A DNA stretch of 64,000 nucleotides from Formicarius rufipectus (lineage: Eukaryota > Chordata > Aves > Passeriformes > Formicariidae). The notes beneath the pieces were generated by a model. It was not told the origin of the DNA and ran no database searches. It saw only the letters and a list, made by a program, of their open reading frames with translations. This document shows, in pieces, positions 1 through 12,200 of this stretch. Where the stretch lies: NCBI GenBank assembly GCA_013399695.1, contig VXAU01000196.1, positions 62,001 through 126,000 on the forward strand, in the 5' to 3' direction. The position numbers were made by a program, and so were the translations under genes. Every line of letters begins with the position of its first letter. Position 1 is the stretch's first letter.

Positions 1-28
1 TTACTGGTGTTTTCTCTGTTTTCATCAG
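1..28 (+). other. IFT81: 3' end of an upstream IFT81 intron
   Basis: This is a T/C-rich tract ending in TTTTCATCAG, a standard acceptor for the first exon in the window. The donor and the earlier coding exons lie outside. Confidence 0.85.
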
Positions 29-209
29 AAGTGCTTTTCGCCAGGGGTTGGTTACTGGCAGCAAACCTGTAATTCACCCTCTCTTACACTGGCTGCTCCA
101 GAGGACCAGTGAACTCAAGAAAAGAGCTTACCTGGCACGTTTCTTGGTGAGGTTGGAAGTGCCAGCAGAGTTTCTACAGGATGACACTGTGGCTGACATC
201 AACACACAG
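29..209 (+). CDS. IFT81: IFT81 exon A (end of CH-like domain)
   Basis: The first base completes a codon begun upstream; the frame then runs from 30 (SAFRQGLVTGSKPVIHPLLH) to VADINTQ. The donor is CAG|gtacca. It encodes about residues 84-143, the end of the N-terminal calponin-homology-like domain and the linker into the coiled coil. Basic residues in HWLLQRTSELKKRAYLARFL fit a tubulin or IFT74 contact region, but that role is family knowledge. The TTG at 48 lies inside the exon and is not a start codon. Confidence 0.96.
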
Positions 210-3200
210 GTACCACTTTTCATGAGTGCCAACGTTTTATGTTCATTAAAGTGCTGATGGGAAGAGGATAAAAGAATCAGGGGGTTAATGCTGGGACACA
301 TGTTCAAGTGAGTTATGTTAAGAGCATTTGGCAGCAAGGAAGAGCAAAGATTTGTAATTAGAAATAGATGTCTTGACCACTTTCCTTCCAACAACCCTGA
401 ATTTGTATATTAATAGTAGTATTGAGTTAAAGGGCTTTAAGCCCATTAAGTACTGGATGCTAAATCATGTCCAGAGCTGATTTGGCCTAAATAGACTTTT
501 ATTTCTTAAGTTTTTAACATTCTTTTTCCTATGAACTATGACATGAATGTTTCTAACTGTAAATTACCACTTCAAAGCAGTCCAGAAAATGTTGTGACCA
601 AAGGCCAATGTCTCCTAATTGTTAGTTGATTTTATTTGGTAGTCATGGCAGTCAATTAGTAGCATCTGGTGCCTAGTATTTGTATTAGCCTTATTCCACT
701 TTTGCTTCAACCATTTATTTTTTGTAAATAAGCAAAAGATTTCTTTTTTCTCTGCTGACATTCCTACTTATTATGTTCCCACTTCTTTTGTGAGCATTAA
801 ATGTTGATTTTGGGTAGTCAGGCTGGGTGAGTTTGAATTGTAAAATTTAAAGTTAAAATTTAAAGGGTTTAGATCTGTATTATCTGAGGTAATCCAGTTT
901 TCTGTACCTTTTGTCTTGTAAGACCACAGTGGCCTTGAGTGTTTGTAACAGGTAACTTCATTTATCAACTGTGCACCATAAAGCTGGTCTGACTGAAGCT
1001 TGAGCAAGCCTTTTATTTTTTTGTGACCTCTAACGATATTGAATTTATAATTTGCAATAGCTCAGCAGAAGCAGCAAAGAGAGAAAGGAGTGCAGATTAT
1101 ATGTTTTTTCAGTATGTCACAGTCTTAATATGTATAAATACCCACCTCCATAATTTCCATTACGTAAGATGTGTTCCTTTTTGGGATTACAGTAATAGAA
1201 CCATCTTATTAAACTAATGCCCTGCTGATTCATTCCAAACAGAAGCTGGGGTAATAGAATGCCTTACTGCACTTTAACATGACAATGCAAATATTTAGAT
1301 ACTAATGAATTAAAGAATTTGGCCTGAATTATTTACATACAGGCTTGCAGTGGTGTCTTTTAAGAGAAGTTTCAAATATTGAGAGTTTGGACACTTTATA
1401 ACATGGTCAGGTTTTATGGGTGTGTAGAATCAAGTTCAAATGTACTTTTCTGAGTTACTTATATAAGATACTCAGCATACCTGCCGCCTTCCCACAGTGC
1501 TGGGATTTAGACATCGGATATAATTTAAAAAATAAGCAACTTCAGACATTAATCTTTTAGTCCAGCCTTCAGTAGGTTGCTCCCAGCTGCCAGGAATCTT
1601 TCTTTCCATGTAGGAACTGGGGTGTTTCCAAGTCATCTGAGTGTGTCCCTTATTCCAGTTGCATGTGAGGTCTCTACAGTGCAAAGTGAGAACCTTCCCT
1701 TCATTTTCATCCATCAGCCTGTGCTCTGCCTTTGGTGTTGAAATTTTGTGTCCGTTAAGGAAAAGATTTCCTGAGCTGCCCTTTTGACAGGAATAGAGGA
1801 TCCACACAGAGGAAAGTCCTGGACAGCAGGACTGGGGAGTACCCTTGCTCAGAGACCACCTGCTCTTTCACTTTTGCTCAAGGACTTCCACAGTGCATTA
1901 GTGGTGTCGTGGAAGCCTGTTGGGTTTTTCACTCCTAGCTCATTCCTGCTTGTCCAGCCTGAGCATTCCTTATCACACCTTTATTTGCCAATGAATCCAC
2001 CTTTTTCTCCATGGTTTTATCTTTCAGTAGCCATGTTATTGCTATTTTTTTTAAAATTCATTCCACTGTCAGTGTGTGCTTGATACTGAAAGAGCCAGAG
2101 CTGAGCAGAGCACTCTGGATGCTGCTTCCCCAGGGTTTTACGGAATAGAATTGCTGCTTCACCGCTCAGGGCTTTGATGCCTTTGTTTGAATTGGCCTTT
2201 GCTGTTGCCATTTTGTGTTCAACTTTCATATCAACTGCTCTTTCCAGGAAGTAATGAAAAAAAAAAAAAATAAAAGACCTGATACTCTCTTTTTAGATTT
2301 TTCCATCTCATTGAATGGCTGCTTCTGTGGAGATTATTTTCCCTTAAACCTCAGCTCGCATTTCTCCAAGCTGACTCTAAATTTATTTCCTCTCCCATAT
2401 TTCCAAACTCTTTCTGTCCCCTGTTATTTCTCTGCCCACACAGACTTTCACACTGCCTCTCAGCTTGAGATTCCTGGTGGGCACTGAGCTGCTGTGGAAG
2501 CAGCACTCTGTCTCCTCCTGTGAGTGCTGAGCTGCCTCAGTCAGTCCTGGGAGGCACCGGCGTTATGCAATGTGTCACAGCCACTCCTCATGTGGCTCCT
2601 CAGCTCTTGGGCCACTCTGCAAACCCAGTCAAGTGGGCTGCTGTATCAAGCTCTTCCCTTTTGGGCTGATGGATTTATAGGTGTGATATACACAGTTTGT
2701 GGCAAGAGAGAATAATTTGGTGATATAGATTTGTCCCTCTCAGGTAACATCTCTCTGTTTGCAAAATACACTGTGTTACGAGAGAAGAGATGAAAATACT
2801 GGAGAAATGGTGACATTCTAATTGTACCCCCAAATGGAAGCTAAGGCACTAAGACTTCTGTAACTTCTGCTTTGTAAGTTGACAGCCTTTTGCAATGAAA
2901 AAATGCCATTTATTCTTGTTCTCACCATATTTCTATGTCTGCATTTACTGTCTGAGTAGTAAAGCAACATGTTGGTCTGACAATCCTTAGACACAGAGCT
3001 CATTCTGCACAATTTCTCTTCATTTTGTAGTATGAAGAACTCATGGAAGCATTTAAAAACCTACATAAGGAGCACGAGCAGCTCAAAACATCTGGTTTAT
3101 CCACTGCAGAGATAAGAAGGGTAAAAAAAAAATCACTCAGCTTTTCTGTAGCTGTTTTTTGAGCATCTCTCCTGTGTTTGTGGGTTCTCTGGACTTGTGT

Positions 3201-6200
3201 GAGTGGTGGAGTCCAGAGCTGGTTTGCTCTCGGCTGCCTTTTGGAAACTGTTCTCTGTGGGCAAACAGAGCAGCAGGTCCTCACTCATGCTCAGAGCTGA
3301 GCTCTCTGGAGCACCCTGGGCAGTGGGGGCTGCCAAGACTTTGTTCAGCAGGATTTCCAAATATTAGAACTCCGTTTCCTCTGAATGCAAACTCACACAA
3401 AGCCTTCTGCTCTCCTGATACCGGCTAATAATTCCAGAGGGTGTTGAATGAATTAAGAGCTTAAGTCAACAATAATGATGAACCCGTGTGGACAAAGTGT
3501 TAAGTAAAGATATTTTTCCTGTTTCAGCAAAATATTTAAGTGTGTGTACAGCTTGCCAGGGGACATACAGACAAGCCAAGCAAATGTTGGGATAGGTCCA
3601 CATTTGGAGAATTTATTTCCCTTTCTCTTGTAACTATCAATCTATGGAGTCCTGCTGTTGTAACATAGGATTAAGGGAGAATAATAATCAGATACATATT
3701 TCATCACTAGCAAGTGTTTCTTTTAACACACTTTTAATACAAAAAGTGGCAGCAGACATTCCTCATGTGCAACTTCATGCAAAATGGTCTGCCAGGAGGT
3801 GGGTGATGAGGGTGACATTAAGAACATATGTCACACTGCATCAGATGTTGAATTCGTGCTGATTTTTCCTGGGTGGTTTCTGTTTGTTTGTTTTTATTGT
3901 AGAGAAATCCACCTGTTTTTATTTTGAGTGTTCACACTGATACTCAGGGATGCAGATTAGGAATGTTAGCATAAAGGGAGTGGGAACTGTGGGGGAAGTA
4001 AGAGAAGAGATTGGAATCCTGGGTGTTCTGATCATAGATCAATAAAATTATGCCCACCTCCGTGTATTCAGAGAAGAATTCTGGTTTTCATATTAGTTTG
4101 AAGAGATTTGAGTCCAATCCAACATACATTGTAAATAAATTAATATTTTCTTATGTATTTCTTCTGCCTTTTAGGACATCAGTGCAATGGAGGAGGAGAA
4201 AGATCAACTGGTCAAGAGAGTAGAGCGTCTTAAGAAGAGGGTAATAAGAGAAGTAAAAGTAACACTGTTCCATTTCAGTGTCATAATCCTTGGCTTGCAA
4301 CTCTGATTTTGGAATGCAAACAGGGATTAAGATAAACATGCTGTATGTCTAGGAAGGAATCAAGTAACTAATTGACCTACAGGGAATCTCCCCAGGCCTT
4401 AGTCCAGAGCTTTTAAGAATCTGGAGTCCAGTACTTTGCTGTCATTTCTGAGTAGTAACGTGCATGGAAAGGAAGTGCTAAGTGGGCTTGTGAGACATAT
4501 GATCCCGTTAATGTAGTTCTCAACTATCTGACAGCAACATGCACTATTTATCCACTTGCTGTAGGTGGAGACAGTACAAAATCATCAACGGATGCTTGAA
4601 ATAGCAAGACAGCTCCGCTTGGAAAAGGAGAGAGAAGAATCTCTGGCTCAACAGAAACAAGAACAGAAGAGTCAGGTACTGGCAGAAAAACATACCTATT
4701 AAAATGAAGAGCTGTTGGTGTTTGGTTGGGAATCAGGCATTTTAAAAATACAGCAGGAACAACAGTAGAGAGTTTCTCCCAACCCCAGAAAATTAAATCC
4801 CATTTAGAAGATCTATGTACATTTTAAGGGAAGGGGCTTGACCCTGCAGGTTTTGAACAGCACAGTGAAGGTACTTGGCTGCCTGAGCTGTCTCTGACAT
4901 CATCCTTGAGTGTTCCCAGGAAACATTCCATGACTTACTGCTGGAGCACCCAAAGGGAACTTGTCATATTTATGGGAGTGAGCAAATGTTTCCTTGGTTT
5001 GATATCTATCTCTGCATCTGCACCAAGAGTTCAGGGGCTGAGCAGCACAGCCAGTCCCTCAGCCTCTCCCTGGCTGGGGGGAGATGTCCTGGGGTTTTGG
5101 TCACTGAGAAGCACTGAGAGCTGTCAACACATCAGGTGTCAGCACATACCAGTGGAAGGGTGAGTTTTATTCCTGACCTGTGCTGTCAAAACAAGGTACT
5201 TCAATAAAATCCACCTTTGCTACACCATCTCACTAAGTTCTGCAGCCTGAAGGGCAGCACTGTATGGAAAGGGGGAAACCCCCAGGTTCCCTGCATTGCG
5301 GGGAATTTATTGCAGGAAATTGTGTCTGGATGTGCAGTCAGTGGGAATCAGTAGCTCTGCAGCTGTTGGGTCTTGGCTTGAACCTGAGCAAGATCACAAG
5401 TCCACTGAATGTGGTGTGCAGCTAATTCCTGTTCTTGTGTACATCTTTCTAAATCACAAAATGCAAATCAGCTGGGGCTTGTTGGGCAAGAAACTTTCCC
5501 TCTGCTCTTGGGCTGGACAGTGGATTGCTGTGACAGGTCAGCTGAACTGTAGGATGAGGGCTGTTACCTGCTGCAGTCCTGGTCCTTGCTGTCTGGTGTT
5601 GCTGTTGTGATGTTCAAGCCACTTGTAATTTTGGTTGAAAACTGTTGAATGAAGTTCTGTCATAAAGCGTCACTTGGGGCAACCACAATCCTCTCTTCAA
5701 CTGACATTAAGGAATGTCAAGTAAACCCAGGGCAAGTGTGGAAAATTTGCTCTGCCACTTTCCCTTGTGACACAGACCCTCCCCAGATGCTTTTAGCTGC
5801 CATTTTGTTGTGTCTGGGGTGATTTGGTACTCTGGGTTTTGTTGTCTGAGTATGGATTTCCAAGGAGGGAGCTCATGTGTGCCCAATTCTCTCTCCAAAG
5901 TTGTTCCACGCAGAGCAGAGGCTGCAGAGAGCCCAACTCCAGCTGAAGGAGATGCAGGATGCAGTGGCTGATTCAAAACCTGAAAGTAAGTAGTGATCTA
6001 CAAAGGGTTAACACTTCTCTGGTAGAAATTAAATCAAAGCCTCTTAGTCAGAAGTTTGTATTTTCTAAGCTTTTAAGCCTTTTGGGCTTGTAATTGGCAT
6101 TGGTGGAATGCTGCTGCTTAAAAATGCTATGTACAAATGTATGAGTGTACAAATACATTGAACTCTGTGTTTTATTCAGTGTAGACTTGTTTTTCTAGTT

Positions 6201-9200
6201 ACCTTCTCTAAAAGTGTTACAGTTTTGTAAGGTATCAAAAATAAAGCTATTTCCTAGTTCAGCTTTTTTTATAGGCCATGGATTATGCATCTCCACACAT
6301 ACACACTCTTTAACTGTGTGATTGTAAATGTCTATACTAGATATACCTGTATATTAAAGCCTCTATATTTATGTATTAATATATTTTATATATGAAAATT
6401 CTTTGGTCTCTTTAAACAGCTATAAATTATTGAGCTGTCTGTTGCTGAATTACAGCAGATTGTGTCTCCTGGATTTCAGTGATATCTCAGTGTGCAAATA
6501 ACTAAAACAAAATAAATGACACTCTTTTTGGAGTCAGTTCTGCATCATCACCTGTAACAGGAGGTGGGAAGGAGTTGCAGTCACTGGAGAAATGTGTAAC
6601 TAACTGTCTCCAAAGGTCAGTTTGGTGACCTCCAGCCTTCTGGTGATCTAATTCCTTTGAAGGAAGTGTAGCAAGGGTTATCCTGGCACTTTGACACCAA
6701 AACTGAGGGTCAGTTTAGAATCACAGAATCATAACATCTCCACAGGGATTGTTGTTGGGGGTTCAGTGTTTCAGACATGTGATCTTTGCAAGTCATTGAC
6801 CCCTTTCGGTTTGTGCCTCTCCTCTGGTCACTGGTGACACATCCCAGGCTGACAGGGGCTTTCTGTGCTGGTCACACAGGTATTGGGGTGCATTTATTGG
6901 GCAATACTTCATCATGTGGAACATGTCCAGCTGCATTCTGGGGTGCTGTGGTGAAAAACATGCCATAAATCACTCCCAAAATGATAGAACCTGATGATTT
7001 CTCAATTTAAATTTAGTGAACTGAGTCACTGTCCTACTCTTTCAGGGGTATTTGCTGTTTCAGTTGCATCTCACAACTGCTTTGGCAGCTCTTCTGACTT
7101 GAAGAAACTTTTTCAGTCACCACCTCGTTGTGTTGTTGTTACTTCATAATTTTACTTTCATTGTTTTATGAGGCTCCTCAGCCACTGAACCACAAGTGGA
7201 GCTAAAGGAGTATCTGAACCATCACAGGGACCTGCAGTGGGTTTTATAACTGCTCCTTTTTTGCAGTAGCTGTCAGAGAGTTTATACAGCAAAGCTGTAT
7301 CAACATTTCTATTTCAGTTCCTGGGTTTTTTAAAGGCCAGTGGAAACTTGATGGGTTCAGTTCACAGAAGCAAAGGTGACATAATAAAAAGTCAGTAAAT
7401 ATGTCATTTAATCACTGAGATGAAAATAAAGTTAACGTATTTAATTTCCTTATCTTGAGTCCTGCTTGCAGGGGAAAACAAGAAGTATTTAGATGTTCTG
7501 GAGCAAAGCTTGGAGTCATTACTTAGGAAAACTTGTGTTGAATTTTTGCCCAAACAAAGACTTCAGGACTCAGCTCTGTAATTGCTCTTCCCCACTGGAG
7601 TTACAAAGGCACTGCCTGTAGCAGCAGTTGCAGAAAGCCAACTGTGGTTTTTTTTAATAATTGAAATTAGGTGACCACAGTGCACTGAATAGGTTCCATT
7701 TATTTTAAAAGCTTTGTTGGTCTGCAGTTAACACAATTTATTTTAGTTTGAAAGTTCCCTTTGGCTGCAGTTTGGTACCTCAGCTGCCCCCTCATATCAG
7801 TGCAGCTTATCTACTGACAGTCCAACAGTTGGATTTTCACTGGAAGTCACATCCTTTCCTTTGAGAGACATTTCTTCTGTTTTTAATACTTCACTATTTT
7901 GATACTTCAGTTTTTCCTTCCTAAGCAAGATAAAATATTAGAAGTTGTTGTTCATGGGTAGAAGCTTTGTTGTTTGTCTTATGAATTTGATCACTTTCCT
8001 TTATAATTAATTTAGAATGAACTGCTTTAAAGAAACGTGAAGGAACTCTTTAAGGAATGCAACTCCCATGTATTCCCGAGTCTCATTAGCATGCAATTAG
8101 CACCAGCCTGCTTGAGTGTGCCAGGAAAGTACAGCTTATGGTTAGGAGGTTCTTAACTCCTAGAATCATAATATTTAGAAGACTTTGTGTGGTATCACTG
8201 TTTGTCAGGAGCTGTTCTGTAGACTAAAATTGATAATGCTGGTTTCACAGGAGCACTCCTTCCCTGTTTGGTCCTCCAGCCCTGCCCTGCTCAGTACCTT
8301 CAGTGCTACTCAGGATGTTGTTCAGAGAGGCTGCTGGTGGCACTAATAACATGAATATGCCGATTCTGGAGGTTTTCTTCTATTGTTGGTCTGGATATGG
8401 GTAGTATTTTTATTAACTGGTTTGAATAACCATATCCCAGCTTGTGCCTTCTCTGCCACCTTTTTTGTTTGAATTGTCTCTGCTGGCACAACCCCAAACT
8501 GTTAATGTGAAGAAAGGAACTGAATTACGGGAATTGTTCATCTCTGTCCACTTTACAGGACATCATTGGTCACTTTATTGGCAAAAATGTGAGAAAGTAG
8601 ATGAGTAGCTTGAAAATACTGATTAAAACAATGTGTTAAAATGATTGTTGATGAACAGTAAAATGTGTAATTTAGAAGATTCCCTAAGTTCATATATAGA
8701 AATAGATTTAGAGCACTGAGAACTTCAGAGGCACTGGTCAAGGAGGAATTGCTTTGTACAGGTGTCTATTTTCTTTCATTCTTGATGATAAATAGACAGT
8801 TAGGAAGCTATTATTTAAATACTCCATTCGATAGAAAACATTAACATTTTTTTTAGAAAACACAGAGCCTTCTTTCCCTAAAATCCTGGGTTTAAGTGAT
8901 CTCTAACACTGCAGACCCCACTGGAGTTAAAGTTACAGAAACATTTGGTAACAGAGACTGGCTTAGGTGAAACTTTATTTCCGTCTTTAAATGATTTTGT
9001 TTATTAGATAGTCACTGTCAATTGATGCAAGGGAGGGTAAAGCAGTTTTAAGATAACTTGGTATCTGTGATGAGAATACAGGTCTGGTTGGTCAGATTGG
9101 CAGTGGTTGAGGTTTTTAAGGTGATTGACTCGTGCACCTCATTCTGAAGAGCACGTAAGGCAGCAAAACTTCAACATTTGAGCTCTGATGTGTTCAAAGG

Positions 9201-12200
9201 ACTGAAAGGAGTTTAGTGGAAGTTTTAGATGGAAATGGAATCTTCACCAAGTGGGTCTTTGACCCTTTTCTGTTCAGTATTTACACCAGGTTCCTGAAAG
9301 GAAGTAGCAAATGATCCCTGGTGAAATAAGAACAGGGAAAGGACTGAACAATGAGGAGACTGTTGATTGGAAGTGGCTGTAATCACTTGGGAAGCCAAGC
9401 CCATGCCAAGAGTATCTATTTAAAGAATAGCCAAATTCCACAACGTTCCTCTGGGAATAATGTATATGCAATGTATTTATGGCATATGAGGCCCTTTCCT
9501 AAGAAGTGACTCTGGACAGAACTTGGGGGTCAGGTGTGCAGGTGGGAGGACTGGAGCTCCAGGGGTCACAGATAGGGGGAGATCCATCCTTTATTTTGGG
9601 GAGAAAATGCCAGAGGGAGTTCAGTGGGCCTGGCTTCGGCTCTACTGTGTCCATCACTGCAGCCCTGGGCCAGTGCAGCACTGCAGGAGAACTCAGAAAG
9701 CTCAGAGGGCTCCAGTAATAATAGAAGCATGGAAAGCATCTTTTACAGTCACTGTTTCAGGAAGGTTTTCAGTTTTTCAGAGATGTATTGAAGGGATGGT
9801 TGATCTGTCAGTATTTGCATGTCCCTGTTTCATAGAGGGAAAATGGAAGGGGGAGCACTGGAAGCTGTGGAGGGAATCATTTCAGTCCCTGCAGAAAGGG
9901 AAGGGAAGGATTTGGTGCTGGAAGTCTCTTCTGGACATGCCTTTGTCGTGGCCTTCTGATGTGATACTGAACAAAGTGCTGGCAGAGAATCTATAAAATG
10001 AGGGCCCCTCTTTCTTTTTTTTTTTTTTTCCTTTAAAGAACTGAATTCCTGTTGCAAATGGTTCTGGTCCAGGATGTCCAGTTAACTGAGGGAAAAGAAG
10101 TGGAAACCTCAGCATGAGGTGGATCAATTGTAGATCCATGAGCTGAGTTCTGCAGGGTAAATCCCCTCTTCCCTGCAGGACTGAGCAGGCAGGAGTAAAC
10201 CCTTTTCTTCCATCCCTCTCTTTGTAATAAAAATTGTAGTAATAACACTAAAAAAATGTGAATGGAAAAGATGAGGAGTTGCTGTGAATAGCTGTGCACA
10301 TGTAAATACGTGGTTGGCAGGGCCTTGCTAACATAACCTTAGGGCACAGAGCCAGACTCGGGACAGCTTACGTGTGGACATTTTGTAACCATAACTCAAT
10401 GTTGAAACATTAAGAACAGAATTTATATGTGTAATGGAAAGATCTAAAGTATGCTGGCTTTTTTTTTTTCTCCCTCTAGCCTGGGAATTTGTAAAAGAAT
10501 GTTTTTCACTGTAAAAAAGAAAAACAAAACCAACAAAAAAACCCAACAAACCAAACCAAGAGTGGCCTCGTGTTTGGGTTTTCAGGGTTCAGTTAAGCAG
10601 CAAAAGTAGCTCTTGGGTAGTGACTTCTCCATGGGTTGAGTTGTATAGGAGGGGAAATTGAAAATGCATTTAGGAAAGGAACATTAGTCATGAGGGCTGG
10701 TGACATCATGTCTTTCCCCAACGAGGTGTCGAGTTTTAACTTGCTCCGCTGCACTGTCAGGAGTGAGCACAAGAGCCCAGGAGATGGGAGCAGCTCTGAG
10801 GTTGTTTCACAGAAATCACATGGTGGCCAAGCTTATACCACCTGAAGTCAAAAAGTCCCTGCTTTTATCAAAGCTCTTGTGCTTCTTTGCTAAGTTTGTT
10901 GTCACATCTCCAACAAGCCCTTTAGGTTGTGCATTTTTATCAGAAAACTGGAGTAGCACAAGAATTACAAAGTGGAGGTTATATATGCAGATTTTTTTTT
11001 TTGCTAAGAAAACCAAGAAGTTAACTTGATTTAATTAAAATATGAATATTTCATCCCAGAATAATCAATATCACATTGATTTGCACACCAAAGCCCTTGG
11101 TTATAGGCAGTGGGTTGGGGCCATGTTCCTGTGGGGAGCAGCTCTGCTGCATTGGCAGAGGGGAATGATTTCTGGGGGAGCAGGACAATGTGGTCCCTCC
11201 TGCCCAGCCCTATTGTGGGCTGAGGAAGGTTGGAATGGAGTTTCTGTGGAGGAAGGAAGTGGGAAATCTCTCCCAGTAAGGCCCAGGGTGTCTTGCAGGT
11301 GCAGTACAGTGCCAAGGACAGGATGGCTGTTCCTTCCCGCTCTGAAACCAATTTGGGGGCTTTTTTGCAGGAGATAAATGACCTGGTGGTCCTGCTGTGG
11401 TGTTGCTTTCCATAAACACAGAAACTACCAAACTAAACTGCTGGAAAGAGGAATTCCCACTCATTTTTTGTTTGGGTTGACTTTGTTGGCTGTGCTGCTT
11501 TCCCCAGGGTCTGTTTTCTTTCTTCCAGTTCTGGAGGTTTTCTCAAGGGCTGGTGGCTGATTTCCCCTCTGGCAGCTTTCCTGGCAGGCTGGGCTGGGAG
11601 CAGAGAGTGGGGAGGAGCTCTCAGGGCAGAGTTTTGGAGATAAAGAGCAGCAGAATAAGGGGGGCCCCCCTTTTCCTGGGCTGTTTCACTTCATTCTGAC
11701 CCAATTTTATCAGTCAGGCTTTTTAGCCTGAGAACCAGAAACTGCTTTCATCCACATCCTTTGCCATCTCTTGTTTCAGCAGCATCAGCTGTACTTTTGT
11801 GTCTCTGTGCTCTTCTCTTCTTGTGCAGTAAATTAAAGAGATGGAGATTGTGAACTTCTTGTTTTCCTTGGCATTTCATTGCAATTCCATCTTCTCTCAC
11901 ATATGGAGAGAGCAAAAACCCCCAACTCTAGCAAGTTGTTTTATAAAGAAAAAGAACCAAGAGTACTTACCTTTTAGTCATCTAGATCATGTGAAATACT
12001 CATTCCCACTCTCATCTGACAGGTAACTTCCAGCTCCTGTAGTCCTTGGCACAGAGGAGTAATTGCACTAAACTGCCTGTTGTCAGTGGAGACTCTGCCA
12101 TGGAATTTAAATTGATGTTTCCTTTGATTCTGTCCTATTTTCCTACCTGAGAATTGTTCTTATCTGTGCATACTTGGGTTATTTATAAATTAACTGTTAA

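Noticed and set aside
48..257. ORF starting at TTG 48 as a gene start
   Set aside because: The codon is internal to an IFT81 exon with conserved coding sequence upstream of it and an acceptor at 27-28.
6717..6736. agaatcacagaatcataaca, like an inverted CR1 8-bp tail
   Set aside because: Too short, and the flanking sequence does not continue into CR1.
9523..9996. 157-codon ORF in the 7-kb intron
   Set aside because: Trp- and Gly-rich composition typical of chance; no splice frame or homology recognised.
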